Shown here one piece after another: positions 28,101 to 36,234 of a stretch of 64,000 nucleotides of DNA. Positions within the stretch are counted from its first letter, which is position 1. Every line of letters starts with the position of its first letter. Source of the stretch: Niabella beijingensis (GTDB lineage Bacteria > Bacteroidota > Bacteroidia > Chitinophagales > Chitinophagaceae); the NCBI RefSeq assembly GCF_020034665.1, contig NZ_JAIQDI010000001.1:2294001-2358000 (forward strand), read 5' to 3'. The translations under genes and the position numbers were made by a program. Below the pieces are notes generated by a model. The model was not told where the DNA came from. It searched no databases and saw only the letters and a program-made list of their open reading frames with translations.

Positions 28101-28372
28101 AAACCCACATAGGAGAACTGCAGCGAATCATTTACGCTTACATCCAGCACGAATTTCCCGTTCTGGTCGGTCTGCGTGCTGACCCTGGCCCTGTTCAGAT
28201 CAGTAACGGTAACACCATTCATCACCTTTCCCGAGGTATCCCGCACCGTACCGGTCACGGTTCGTTGCTGCGCATCCGCAGTAACCACCATTAATACGGA
28301 GAACAGCAGCGCCATTAGTTTTACACGGAGCCCCCTCCTGTTTTCTATGAAAAAGCAAGCACCTTTTATCAT
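25130..28372 (-). CDS. SusC/RagA TonB-linked outer-membrane transporter (arm 1)
   Basis: This is a TonB-dependent barrel that imports glycan fragments with its SusD lid. The frame opens at 28384; I prefer Met5 at 28372. The signal core MALLFSVLMVVTADAQ is followed by the carboxypeptidase-regulatory-like domain (QRTVTGTVRDTSGKVMNGVT), and then the plug with the TonB-box region and the SusC signature (FSILKDASAAALYGARGANG, VILVTTKEGK). The 22-stranded barrel ends in VYNVGLKLGF with a terminal Phe, which fits recognition by the Bam complex. At about 1080 residues it is the normal length. It has its own promoter at 28464-28492. Confidence 0.95.
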   Translation of the reverse strand: MIKGACFFIENRRGLRVKLMALLFSVLMVVTADAQQRTVTGTVRDTSGKVMNGVTVTDLNRARVSTQTDQNGKFVLDVSVNDSLQFSYVGFTEVRVKITETGTVFDIVLEPVIALAGDEVIVTAFGRKERKEAVVGSVTTIQPGELKIPASNLTNAMAGKIAGVISFQRGGQPGLDNSNFFIRGVTTLGYSASPLILVDNIELSANDLARIQVDDIASFSILKDASAAALYGARGANGVILVTTKEGKSGKAKAEIRYETSYSMPTKSIELADPISYMKMYNEALTTRDPNATPRYDPNKIIGTQKTLDGAGGLYPYVYPAVDWMKELFKERTNTQRANFSVSGGNAFAKYYIAGSYSRDNGILQVNPVNNFNSSMKFENYQLRANTNIKITNTTEAIVRLWGNFNDYIGPISNGSSFATDLYSRALHASPVEFPAYYLPDSANRNARHILFGNNINNAGSLQSNPYADLMYGYKSFSNSRMSAQFELNQKLNFITQGLAFSGMFSTNRYSYSDVSRNYLPFYYGLQRYDLQAGTYALTWLNNQPGAAQEYLNFNPGSKDVNTYLYMQGRLDYDRKFGDHGITGSLVGTRQQTLNPNASDPLTNAPSLLYSLPFRNLGFSGRAGYSYRNKYFFEFNFGYNGSERFAADHRWGFFPTVGGGWVVSNEKFWEGDIARIITRFKLRGSYGLVGNDNIGRQRFFYLSSVQPNGGAGAVFGTGNSVGKNGTTIYAYPNPDVTWETSQKSNIAAEFTFFNKLNITAEVYKEYRYDILIRRGYIPITVGIEGAANDNLQSNLGTATSKGLDLNVNYKQDITPDLWASFLGNLTWTSNKVGHWEEPEYKYDYRFYSGGPISQPFGYIAERLFVDDKEAANSPPQVFGNTLPMGGDIKYRDVNKDGVINQDDQVPIGLPSTPQVIYGVGFSVGYKGFDLSAFFQGSARSSFFIDPSSVTDFNNNRFGTAPFVNNAQILKAYADDHWSEENQNLYALWPRLSTIDIANNQQPSTWWLRDGSFLRLKSLEAGYNLPSRLARKLYMDNVRLYFSGLNLLTFSKFKLWDVEQAGNGFAYPIQKVYNVGLKLGF

Positions 28373-28440
28373 ATTGAAAAGCAATTAAGTAAATTGATAC
28401 AAGCAGCAAGGTTTCGTAGCAGGCAACCAGTCGATTTCTG

Positions 28441-28458
28441 TACTATCCTATACTATCC
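28441..28458. promoter_or_regulatory. Tandem operator-like repeats just after the susC start point
   Basis: TACTATCC occurs twice, 10 bp apart (28441-28448 and 28451-28458). The stretch TACTATCCTATAC agrees at 12 of 13 positions with the left part of the inverted repeat at 31331-31351. It lies a few bases downstream of the -7 box of the leftward susC promoter, a position suited to a repressor. Confidence 0.45.
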
Positions 28459-28463
28459 CACAT

Positions 28464-28492
28464 CAAATATAGAAAATATTGTTATCGTCAAA
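28464..28492 (-). promoter_or_regulatory. Promoter of the leftward susC operon
   Basis: On the minus strand TTTG (28489-28492) is followed after 17 bp by TATATTTG (28464-28471), a full match to the Bacteroidota -33/-7 pattern. The leader to the susC ATG is about 90 nt and includes the operator-like repeats. Confidence 0.7.
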
Positions 28493-28570
28493 AAAAAAAT
28501 TATGCGGTTGCTTAAAAAAAAGAAGCGATTAAGCAGCAGGTAACCCGGGAGAAGCGGCAGCGGGCGGTCA

Positions 28571-30169
28571 TCAATCTGCCAGTCCGAAAGGAGAAAAGAT
28601 CAGGAACATGCCGATCATGAGGATCAGTAAAACAGCATAATACCAATGCCTGCGCCTCCAGGGCCGGATGTTGATGGCAGCAATATGAGGAATGCTGAAG
28701 GGTTCGCGCAGCGGATAAAAACGGCCGATCAGCAACATCAGACCGCTTGTGAGCAGGAAAAGAATCGCAAGCACATGGAGGTAATGCAGCGGAAGGTCCA
28801 CCACGAACTGCGTGATCACATAGAGGGTTACGAAAAAGACCAGTCCCACCTTTGCCGCAACCGGCGGCACCCGTTTTGTGATCAGCCCGATGATCATGAT
28901 GGTAAATACCGGTACGCTGAAAAAGCTGGCCACTTTTTGAAGGTAGTTGTAAAAACCTCCGCTGAAAAACATGATATAAGGAGAGAAGACAACAGCTGCA
29001 AGCGTAACACCCACCTGGAACAGCTTCCCCCGCCGCAGCACCTGCTGTTCGGTAAGCTGCAGGCCTTTCTTTTCCAGCCAGGGTTTATAAAGATTCATGG
29101 TGAATAATGTACCTGTGCTGTTGAGTCCTGCATTGAAGGTGCTGAGTGCCCCGCCAAAAACCACGGCAGCAATAAATCCTACCAGCAGGGGGGGTAGCAC
29201 ACCACTTACCATTTTGGGAAAAACCGCCGCCGTATTCTCCAGGCCCGGATAGAGCTGCAACGCAACAAGACCGGGCACATTCAGCAGCAGCGGGGCGATC
29301 AGCTTTCCCACACAGGCCAGGGATATCCCCTTCTGACTTTCCGCCAGGTTGCGGGAAGCAAATGCCTCCTGTACGATGTATTGCTCCATCCCCCAGTAAT
29401 AGATATTGATCAGCAGCATGCCGGTAAACAGGGTACCGAAAGGCAGCACGCTGTTCGGCGTTCCTATGGCATTGAGGTGTTCTTTATTATGGCTCAGCAG
29501 CCGGTCTACCCCGGTCAACACGTCACCCTTGCCGAGATAGTGCAATCCGAACCAGGTGATCAGGACGCCCCCGATCAGCATGCCGATGCCCTGCACCACA
29601 TCCGTGACGGTAATGGCTTTTAATCCACCCAGCACCGTGTACAGGCAACCCACCACTCCAAAAAAGATCACCAGGATGCGGATCGCGGCAAAATAGCTGA
29701 TGCCCAGCTGTTCATCAATATGAAACAAGCCGTTCATGGCCACTGCGCAGCCATAGAGTACCGTGGGCAGCAGGTTCACGATATAGCTCAGCAGGAAGAT
29801 CACCGATACCATCCGCTGGGTCTGCCGGTCGAACCGCAACGCCAGGAAATCCGGTGTGGTCACCGCCCCGATCTTCAGGTACACCGGCATTAAAAACTCC
29901 GCCACCAGGATCATCGCCAGCACCGAGCTCATTCCCCAGGCGATCACCGACATGTTGGTGGTATATACAAATTCATTTTCCCCGATGAACTGGTTGGCGC
30001 TCATATTGGTGAGGAAAATGGAACAACCGATCATCCAGAAATTAAAACTCCGGTTACCCAGGTAATAACCGACAGACGTATTGTTGCGCTGTTTCCTGGT
30101 TTTATAAATGGAAACCGCAGCCGCCAGCAGTAACAAAGAAAAGAAACCGATAAACGGATGGTTGCTCAT
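28571..30169 (-). CDS. SSS-family sodium:solute symporter, likely sugar
   Basis: A 532-residue inner-membrane protein of the sodium:solute symporter family (SLC5-like) with about 14 hydrophobic segments. It opens with PFIGFFSLLLLAAAVSIY and YYLGNRSFNFWMIGCSIFLTNMSANQFIGENE, the family N-terminal block around the sodium site. GLKAITVTDVVQG is the conserved middle segment, followed by WGMEQYIVQEAFASRN. SGLT-like members of this kind in glycan loci carry monosaccharides. In this locus the likely cargo is the sugar released by the GH95 or GH36 enzymes (fucose or galactose), which is inference. The gene lies directly downstream of the GntR-type regulator gene, on the same strand. Confidence 0.88.
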   Translation of the reverse strand: MSNHPFIGFFSLLLLAAAVSIYKTRKQRNNTSVGYYLGNRSFNFWMIGCSIFLTNMSANQFIGENEFVYTTNMSVIAWGMSSVLAMILVAEFLMPVYLKIGAVTTPDFLALRFDRQTQRMVSVIFLLSYIVNLLPTVLYGCAVAMNGLFHIDEQLGISYFAAIRILVIFFGVVGCLYTVLGGLKAITVTDVVQGIGMLIGGVLITWFGLHYLGKGDVLTGVDRLLSHNKEHLNAIGTPNSVLPFGTLFTGMLLINIYYWGMEQYIVQEAFASRNLAESQKGISLACVGKLIAPLLLNVPGLVALQLYPGLENTAAVFPKMVSGVLPPLLVGFIAAVVFGGALSTFNAGLNSTGTLFTMNLYKPWLEKKGLQLTEQQVLRRGKLFQVGVTLAAVVFSPYIMFFSGGFYNYLQKVASFFSVPVFTIMIIGLITKRVPPVAAKVGLVFFVTLYVITQFVVDLPLHYLHVLAILFLLTSGLMLLIGRFYPLREPFSIPHIAAINIRPWRRRHWYYAVLLILMIGMFLIFSPFGLAD

Positions 30170-30254
30170 AGCCGTTATTGCATCTGTTTGTTTTTACGTT
30201 TAAATAGTAGACCTGCCAAAGCATATTGTTTTCACCCTGCAATACCCCGCGCTT

Positions 30255-31271
30255 TTATAAAGACCCCCGGCGCAGCAATACCGTTGGCAGGGTTTCCTGT
30301 ATTTTCCGCCGCTTTAATACAAACTGCGCCGATTTTTCCGCCATTATCTCAAAGCTGGTGGAATAGGTAGTAATACCGTCAAAAATAATTTCCTTCACGA
30401 TCTCATCATTATGGGACAGGATACCGATATCCTTTCCCAGTTTCAGTTTCCGGGATTTTGCATCTTTCAGCATCATCCACAGCTCCGCATTGTTGATGGT
30501 AAAATAAACATAGCCGGGTTCTATCGAGCCGGGTATGTACTCGGGCCGTATGATACTTTTGATCCGGAAATCTTTGGTAAATTTTTTAAAGGCCTGAAGG
30601 ATCTCCTCCGGCGTATCGGCATTGGGACGATGATAATAGATCATCTTTTTATACTTACGGATCGCAGGTGCCAGCGTTGCAAATGCCGAATAGGAGGCGT
30701 CAAAAAACTCCTGGGTGATATGGGAAAAATCACCCTTCATGGGCAGGTAACGGTCGATCATCAGCAGCTTTCCCAGGGGAAGCGTCTGCAGGATCTCCGC
30801 CGCTTTTTTGTCCGGAATGGGTGCTACCACGTACATCCCGTATTTTCCGCGGATCCGGTCGATGATGCTTTCAAATACTTCGATATTGTTGTGATGAAAG
30901 TAGAGATCTACATGGACATTCTTCCCCAGCTTGTTCCGGAAGGTTTTGTAAAAGACCTCCTGGAAACTGTCGAAGGCAAAGATCACCAGTGCCACGCGTA
31001 TCTGGCTGCGGGTATTTTCGCGGGCCAGGAAAAAGCCGATCCGGTTCTTGGATTCCACCAGCCCCCGGCTGATCAGCTCTTTATAGGCTTTGGCGATGGT
31101 TTCCCGGGCATACCCCAGCTCCTGGATCAGGCTGTTCACGGAAGGCAGCATATCGCCTTTTACAATCACTTTTTCATTAACGGCATTGATAAACCCCTGT
31201 ACCAGCCGTTCGTGCTTTGAAAGGCCCTGTACATGTTCCAATTCCCGGATCTGGTCGTAGATGCTTCGCAT
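30255..31271 (-). CDS. GntR-type regulator with periplasmic-binding-like sensor domain
   Basis: Residues 1-80 form a GntR winged helix: YDQIRELEHVQGLSKHERLVQ, then MLPSVNSLIQELGYARETIAKAYKELISRG. The remaining 250 residues resemble a LacI/periplasmic sugar-binding domain (VALVIFAFDSFQEVF early, DIGILSHNDEIVKEIIFDGIT near the end). This architecture, seen in FucR-type regulators of Bacteroides as I recall, binds a monosaccharide and releases DNA. I chose the ATG at 31271 (MRSIYDQ); the frame also opens at a TTG at 31292. It probably controls both arms of this locus through the inverted repeat in the divergent intergenic region. Confidence 0.87.
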   Translation of the reverse strand: MRSIYDQIRELEHVQGLSKHERLVQGFINAVNEKVIVKGDMLPSVNSLIQELGYARETIAKAYKELISRGLVESKNRIGFFLARENTRSQIRVALVIFAFDSFQEVFYKTFRNKLGKNVHVDLYFHHNNIEVFESIIDRIRGKYGMYVVAPIPDKKAAEILQTLPLGKLLMIDRYLPMKGDFSHITQEFFDASYSAFATLAPAIRKYKKMIYYHRPNADTPEEILQAFKKFTKDFRIKSIIRPEYIPGSIEPGYVYFTINNAELWMMLKDAKSRKLKLGKDIGILSHNDEIVKEIIFDGITTYSTSFEIMAEKSAQFVLKRRKIQETLPTVLLRRGSL

Positions 31272-31330
31272 GGCAAAATTTATTGAGGACAAATAAACAA
31301 CAATATTTCCGGTTTCACTGTGAAAATTTA

Positions 31331-31351
31331 TACTATTCTATACCAATAGTA
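31331..31351. promoter_or_regulatory. 21-bp inverted repeat, candidate operator of the GntR regulator
   Basis: TACTATT (31331-31337), a 7-nt spacer, and AATAGTA (31345-31351) form a perfect 7-bp inverted repeat in the divergent region between the regulator gene and the second susC. It would overlap the -33 region of the rightward promoter. Related sites lie at 28441 and 8937. Confidence 0.55.
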
Positions 31352-31370
31352 CAGTTTTGGAAAATTTTCA

Positions 31371-31378
31371 TAGATTTG
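31371..31378 (+). promoter_or_regulatory. -7 element of the rightward susC operon
   Basis: TAGATTTG is an exact match to TAnnTTTG and lies 134 bp before the ATG at 31512. The place of the -33 element is taken up by the candidate operator, which suggests direct competition between regulator and polymerase. Confidence 0.5.
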
Positions 31379-31511
31379 CACCCGATGATCCATAGAAATC
31401 TCAAAAGCAGCTATTGCCGGGATGGTGCACCGGCTGCGTTTTGATGAGCGATTGAATGCTTCATTAAACGGTTTGCCATTTTTCTATTATCAATTAAAAA
31501 TTCATCTATTT

Positions 31512-34500
31512 ATGACGAAGAAAGCCTTTTTCTTTTTTCTTACGGCCATTGCCCTGTGCCTGACGCTGCCGTCCTATGCGCAGCAGCAAACCATCAGGGG
31601 AACAATAACAGATGCCCAGACAAAAAAGCCGGTTGCAGGAGTTACCGTCAGTGTAAAAGGTGCTACTGCTGCAACCGCAGCGGATGATCAGGGCAATTTT
31701 ACGATCACTGCCCCCGCAAATGCAACGCTTATTTTTCAATCGGTAGGATATGCCACACAGGAATTACCGGCGGCTGATGAAATGCAGGTAGCATTGGTAT
31801 TGCAGCCGGAAGACCTGGGTGAAGTGGTAGTGGTGGGCGCCCGTATGCGTAAATCGGACCTCACCGGAGCCGTTACCGATGTCAATACAAAAGCGCTGAT
31901 GGAGCGCCCGGTGACCAACATCAACCAGGCCCTGCAGGGAAATGCGCCGGGTGTATTCATCAGTCCCGGCACACGCCCGGGCGATGATGCCACTATACGC
32001 ATCAGAGGTACCAATACGATCAATGCCGGCTCCACGCCCATTTTTGTTGTGGATGGCGTGGTCATGGAAAATAACCAGGGCGGCTTCAATGCGATGAACC
32101 TGAACGATGTGGCTTCGGTACAGGTGTTAAAAGATGCCTCCGCCACGGCCCTTTACGGTTCCCGCGGTGCCAACGGAGTGGTGGTGGTGACCACTAAAAA
32201 AGGAGCACGCAGCGGTGGTGATGGGCGTATCACCTATGATGCCTGGGTGGGCATTTCGAAAATTGCCCGGATCCCTGAAAGACTGAATGCCCAGCAGCTT
32301 TTTGAACTGCGGCTGGACGCTTACGCCAATGGATATTTAAAAGACAACCCCGGGGCCAACCGCCAGGATTATATTGACAATGTGCTGATGAAAAATGAAG
32401 ACAACAAATATTTTTCTGCCCAGGAAATGGCGGCTTACAACAGCGGCAAAAGCTACAACTGGCTGGATGAAGTGACCCACAACGGCCTGCAGCAAAATCA
32501 CGTGCTTGGTTTTTCAGGCGGCTCCGACCGGGGAACCTTTTACCTGAGCGCCGGCTATGCAGGCATAAAGGGGATCATAGAAAATACGAAGCAGGATAAA
32601 TACACCGGACGTTTTAATGCAGACTATAACATTAAAAAATGGCTGAAAGTAGGTACCAACACAGGATTTACCCGCACCAATGACGCAATGCCTTCAGACG
32701 ATGTATATAACAAAGCGCTGAATGCAAATCCCCTGCTGGATTTTGCGCCCTATCGCGATCCGGCTACAAGATATATCGGGGGTGACGACGGTTATCTTAC
32801 ACTGTATTATAAAGCGCATGGCGAACAGAATAACAACGATTTTAATCCCTTTAACTCACTGGAGATCCAGCGCGACCGCTCACGGAACCGGCTGACCTCT
32901 TCCAACTTCATCGCCATCACTCCGGCTAAGGGATGGGAGTTCCGCTCTACCTACGCACTGGACTATGCCGCACAGGACTGGTTCGAGTTCACACCACATA
33001 ACATACAGGAAGCGGTTCGTCATTATAACGGCGATGCCCGTGCCAAACACGAACGCTGGAGCGATACTTACTGGCAATGGGACAATACCCTTACTTATAA
33101 TACCACCTTCTCCGGCGATCACCGGTTAATGGCACTCGTGGGAACCAGCGCCAGCAAAAGAAGCGCTAACTATACCAAGGCGCAGGGCGACCGGTTTGCC
33201 AGCGATGACCTGTCGTACCATGACCTGGGGGGCGCTGCGGCCATAGAAAAATCGGTACTGGGATCCGACTTCTATAACTACAGCCTGATGTCTTACCTGG
33301 TACGTGCCACTTATAATTACAAAGACCGGTATATGCTTACCGGTACTGCCCGTTACGATGGTTCTTCCCGTTTTTCCAGCGGAAATCAATGGGGGGTATT
33401 TCCCTCTGTTTCCGCCGCCTGGGTCATTACCAATGAAAATTTCATGAAGGACCAAACCATTTTTGACCAGCTGAAATTACGCGCCGGCTATGGTGTGGTG
33501 GGCAACCAGGATATTGGTAACTATGCGTTTCAAACCCTGTACGGGTCGCTCGTAAATAACGGGAACGCACTCATTGCCAACGATGGCCGCCGCGGGAACC
33601 CCGACATCACCTGGGAACGGCAAAAGCAAAGCAATATCGGCGTGGATATGAGCCTGTTAAAATCGCGGCTGAATATTACTGCTGATTTTTATTCGATCAA
33701 TAATGACAACCTGTTATTAGACCGGTCGCTGGCCACCACGGTGGGCTATACGAAGGAATGGCAGAATGTGGGCCGGGTAAATAACAAAGGGATGGAATTT
33801 TCCGTAACCGGGAATGTGGTCCGTACAAGCGACTGGAACTGGACCTTATCCGGAAACATCTCCTTCGACCGGAACAAGGTTACCAAACTATACGCAGACG
33901 CTACCGAGATCTTTAATATCAATGAGAACGTGATACAGCGCGAAGGCAACATTTTCCTTGGAAAACCGGTACGCACCATCTATGACCTGAGCGCTGTTGG
34001 TATTGCAACAGAAGCCAACCGGTCCGAATGGGAACACCTGAACTTTAATGGAGTAACAGTAAACCCCGGCGACCTATTTGCAAGGGATATCTCTGGTCCC
34101 GATGGAAAACCGGATGGCATCGTAAGCAAAGAATACGACCGTATAGTCGTAGCCGGAACAGACCCTAAATTCTACGGAGGTTTTGGCACCAATCTTTCTT
34201 ACAAAACAGTTGAACTGAACGCCAACTTCACCTACTCCCACGGGGCACGAAAGATCAGCAGCTATTACGAAGGACTGATCGGCAGTATCGGCGAAAGCAT
34301 GGCCTCCGCCGACCTGCTGAACCGCTGGACACCGGAGCATCCGGATGCCACGATTCCCCGGGTGATCGGCAATACCGGCTACAGCCGTTATTCCCCTTCG
34401 GACGTGGACTATTACATCCAGAACGCCTCCTTCCTCCGGTTATCGGCATTAACCCTGTCCTATACCCTTCCTTCAAGAATAACAGATGCATGGAAGCTGA

Positions 34501-34634
34501 ATACCCTGCGCTTTTATGCAACAGGGTCCAACCTGTTTTGTATAACACCTTATAAAGGATTTGATCCCGAAACCGGCGACTATGGCTACCCCCCGGTAAA
34601 AATGTTTGTATTCGGAGTGAATGTCAGCCTTTAA
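31512..34634 (+). CDS. SusC/RagA TonB-linked outer-membrane transporter (arm 2)
   Basis: The second SusC of the locus. The frame opens at 31422, but the ATG at 31512 (MTKKAFFFFLTAIALCLTLP) gives a proper signal cleaved after SYAQ. The carboxypeptidase-like domain (TIRGTITDAQTKKPVAGVTV) is followed by the SusC plug signature (VQVLKDASATALYGSRGANG) and a barrel of ordinary length (1040 residues). It ends FVFGVNVSL with a terminal Leu in place of the usual aromatic residue. It shares only family features with the SusC of arm 1, so the pair probably handles a different oligosaccharide or linkage. It is followed by its SusD after 16 bp. Confidence 0.95.
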   Translation: MTKKAFFFFLTAIALCLTLPSYAQQQTIRGTITDAQTKKPVAGVTVSVKGATAATAADDQGNFTITAPANATLIFQSVGYATQELPAADEMQVALVLQPEDLGEVVVVGARMRKSDLTGAVTDVNTKALMERPVTNINQALQGNAPGVFISPGTRPGDDATIRIRGTNTINAGSTPIFVVDGVVMENNQGGFNAMNLNDVASVQVLKDASATALYGSRGANGVVVVTTKKGARSGGDGRITYDAWVGISKIARIPERLNAQQLFELRLDAYANGYLKDNPGANRQDYIDNVLMKNEDNKYFSAQEMAAYNSGKSYNWLDEVTHNGLQQNHVLGFSGGSDRGTFYLSAGYAGIKGIIENTKQDKYTGRFNADYNIKKWLKVGTNTGFTRTNDAMPSDDVYNKALNANPLLDFAPYRDPATRYIGGDDGYLTLYYKAHGEQNNNDFNPFNSLEIQRDRSRNRLTSSNFIAITPAKGWEFRSTYALDYAAQDWFEFTPHNIQEAVRHYNGDARAKHERWSDTYWQWDNTLTYNTTFSGDHRLMALVGTSASKRSANYTKAQGDRFASDDLSYHDLGGAAAIEKSVLGSDFYNYSLMSYLVRATYNYKDRYMLTGTARYDGSSRFSSGNQWGVFPSVSAAWVITNENFMKDQTIFDQLKLRAGYGVVGNQDIGNYAFQTLYGSLVNNGNALIANDGRRGNPDITWERQKQSNIGVDMSLLKSRLNITADFYSINNDNLLLDRSLATTVGYTKEWQNVGRVNNKGMEFSVTGNVVRTSDWNWTLSGNISFDRNKVTKLYADATEIFNINENVIQREGNIFLGKPVRTIYDLSAVGIATEANRSEWEHLNFNGVTVNPGDLFARDISGPDGKPDGIVSKEYDRIVVAGTDPKFYGGFGTNLSYKTVELNANFTYSHGARKISSYYEGLIGSIGESMASADLLNRWTPEHPDATIPRVIGNTGYSRYSPSDVDYYIQNASFLRLSALTLSYTLPSRITDAWKLNTLRFYATGSNLFCITPYKGFDPETGDYGYPPVKMFVFGVNVSL

Positions 34635-34650
34635 CCTTAAATAGTAACAT

Positions 34651-36231
34651 ATGCAACGTAAAATAGTAGCAGCAGGATTGATCGCTTTAGGAATGTTCAC
34701 CCTTTCCTGCAATAAATTCCTCGATGAAAAAAGTTTAACAAAACTGGATATCAGCCAGGTATATGCTGATCCTGACCTGGTGGAAACCAGCCTGCAGGGC
34801 ATCTATGCCAACTGGAAAAATATCCGCACTGATGAACAAAGCCTCATCATGATGATGGGTACGGATGAAACCCAGCAGGGGGCATTCCAGATGAAGAGTG
34901 ATCCCGGTAAAGGGGGACTTGACCGGTATGATGCAAATCTCAACTCCAGCTTAAACCACATCGCCAATCAATGGAACCTTCGCTGGCCGCTGGTGAACGA
35001 AGCCGCCAGGGTCGTACAGGGATTGAGCAAACAAAATCCGGAAGCGGGTTCGCGCGCAGCCAAACTGTTGGGGGAGGCCTCCTTTATCCGCGGCTTCCTC
35101 GATTTTCAAATGGCCATGTACTGGGGCGAAATTCCCATCCGCGACCTGGATCGGGAAGCGGAGCTGGGTACACGCAGGCAACCGCTCAAAGACGTATGGG
35201 CCTTTATTATTGCCGATCTTCAGCGTGCGGCAGACCTGATACCCCGGGACCCTGTGCTCGCTACCCCGGAAAAGGGAAGAGCAAGTTACGGCGCGGCCTG
35301 GGCCATGCTGGGCAAAGCATATATGTCTGCTCCGGTGTCCACCGGCCTGCGTGATTTTGCCAAAGCGGCAACCTGTTTTGAGAAAATGAAAGACCAATAC
35401 ACGCTGGTAACCGATTATAAAAACCTGTGGGATTATAATACACCGAATACCGCAGAATCCATTTTCGAGTTCCAGTTCAGTCCTGTATATCCCAATAACA
35501 ATAAGATCCAGTTCCAGATCGGCTCCCGGGCGGTGCAGGGTTATTTTGGCGACGGGTGCTATTATTCGGGCTACGACAAACTGGTACCAACCAAATATGC
35601 TTATTCTATGGTAAGCGATGGCGGCGTATGGGAGATCGGTGATCAGCGCCGGGAAGAAGCGATCCGTTATGATTTTACTTACTATGGCGTAACACCCGAT
35701 CTGAAATACGTACTTTGGGAAGATCTGGGTGCGGATTATGACGAGCTGTTGCCACATATCAAAAAGTATGAAGACTTCAGAACAGATAAACATGCCCCCA
35801 ATAAAATCGACAATATGTGGAATTCAGGAAAAAATATTCCCGTACTTCGCCTGGCGGATGTATTGCTTTCTTACGCCGAATGCCTGAACGAAACAGGCAG
35901 AACAGGTGAAGCGATGGATGAAGTGAACAAAGTACGCGCAAGGGCCTGGGGCGGCACGCTTCCGGCGGACAAAAAATGGACCGGCTTATCGCAGGAGGCC
36001 TTCAGAACGGCCATTATGGATGAGCGCATGCGGGAATTATTTGCAGAAGACTGGCGGCGTATTGATCTGATCCGTACCGGCAAATTTGTAACCCTGGTAA
36101 AAGCCCGTAACAAATGGGCCGCCCAGACCGGACAGGTAAAAGCATCCAATATGTTGTATCCGATACCTGATGTAGAGATCAAACTGAATCCTGATATTAA
36201 TCCCGCCGATCAGAACCCCGGTTATCAATAA
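34651..36231 (+). CDS. SusD/RagB family nutrient-binding lipoprotein (arm 2)
   Basis: A surface glycan-binding partner of the preceding SusC. The lipobox is in MQRKIVAAGLIALGMFTLSC, and the mature N-terminus NKFLDEKSLTKLDISQVYAD is typical of SusD. TPR-like segments are present (EASFIRGFLDFQMAMYWGEIP; VLLSYAECLNETGRTGEAMD), as is the C-terminal block MDERMRELFAEDWRRIDLIR. The length of 526 residues is normal. The end MLYPIPDVEIKLNPDINPAD, then QNPGYQ, is the family's conserved tail. It is translationally close to both neighbours and belongs to the same transcript as the two hydrolase genes that follow. Confidence 0.95.
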   Translation: MQRKIVAAGLIALGMFTLSCNKFLDEKSLTKLDISQVYADPDLVETSLQGIYANWKNIRTDEQSLIMMMGTDETQQGAFQMKSDPGKGGLDRYDANLNSSLNHIANQWNLRWPLVNEAARVVQGLSKQNPEAGSRAAKLLGEASFIRGFLDFQMAMYWGEIPIRDLDREAELGTRRQPLKDVWAFIIADLQRAADLIPRDPVLATPEKGRASYGAAWAMLGKAYMSAPVSTGLRDFAKAATCFEKMKDQYTLVTDYKNLWDYNTPNTAESIFEFQFSPVYPNNNKIQFQIGSRAVQGYFGDGCYYSGYDKLVPTKYAYSMVSDGGVWEIGDQRREEAIRYDFTYYGVTPDLKYVLWEDLGADYDELLPHIKKYEDFRTDKHAPNKIDNMWNSGKNIPVLRLADVLLSYAECLNETGRTGEAMDEVNKVRARAWGGTLPADKKWTGLSQEAFRTAIMDERMRELFAEDWRRIDLIRTGKFVTLVKARNKWAAQTGQVKASNMLYPIPDVEIKLNPDINPADQNPGYQ

Positions 36232-36234
36232 AAA

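Noticed and set aside
27365..28294. Rightward open frame of about 309 codons
   Set aside because: Antisense to the first susC; its content is the complement of plug and barrel codons.
34951..35793. Leftward open frame of about 280 codons
   Set aside because: Antisense to the second susD, which is complete and well supported.
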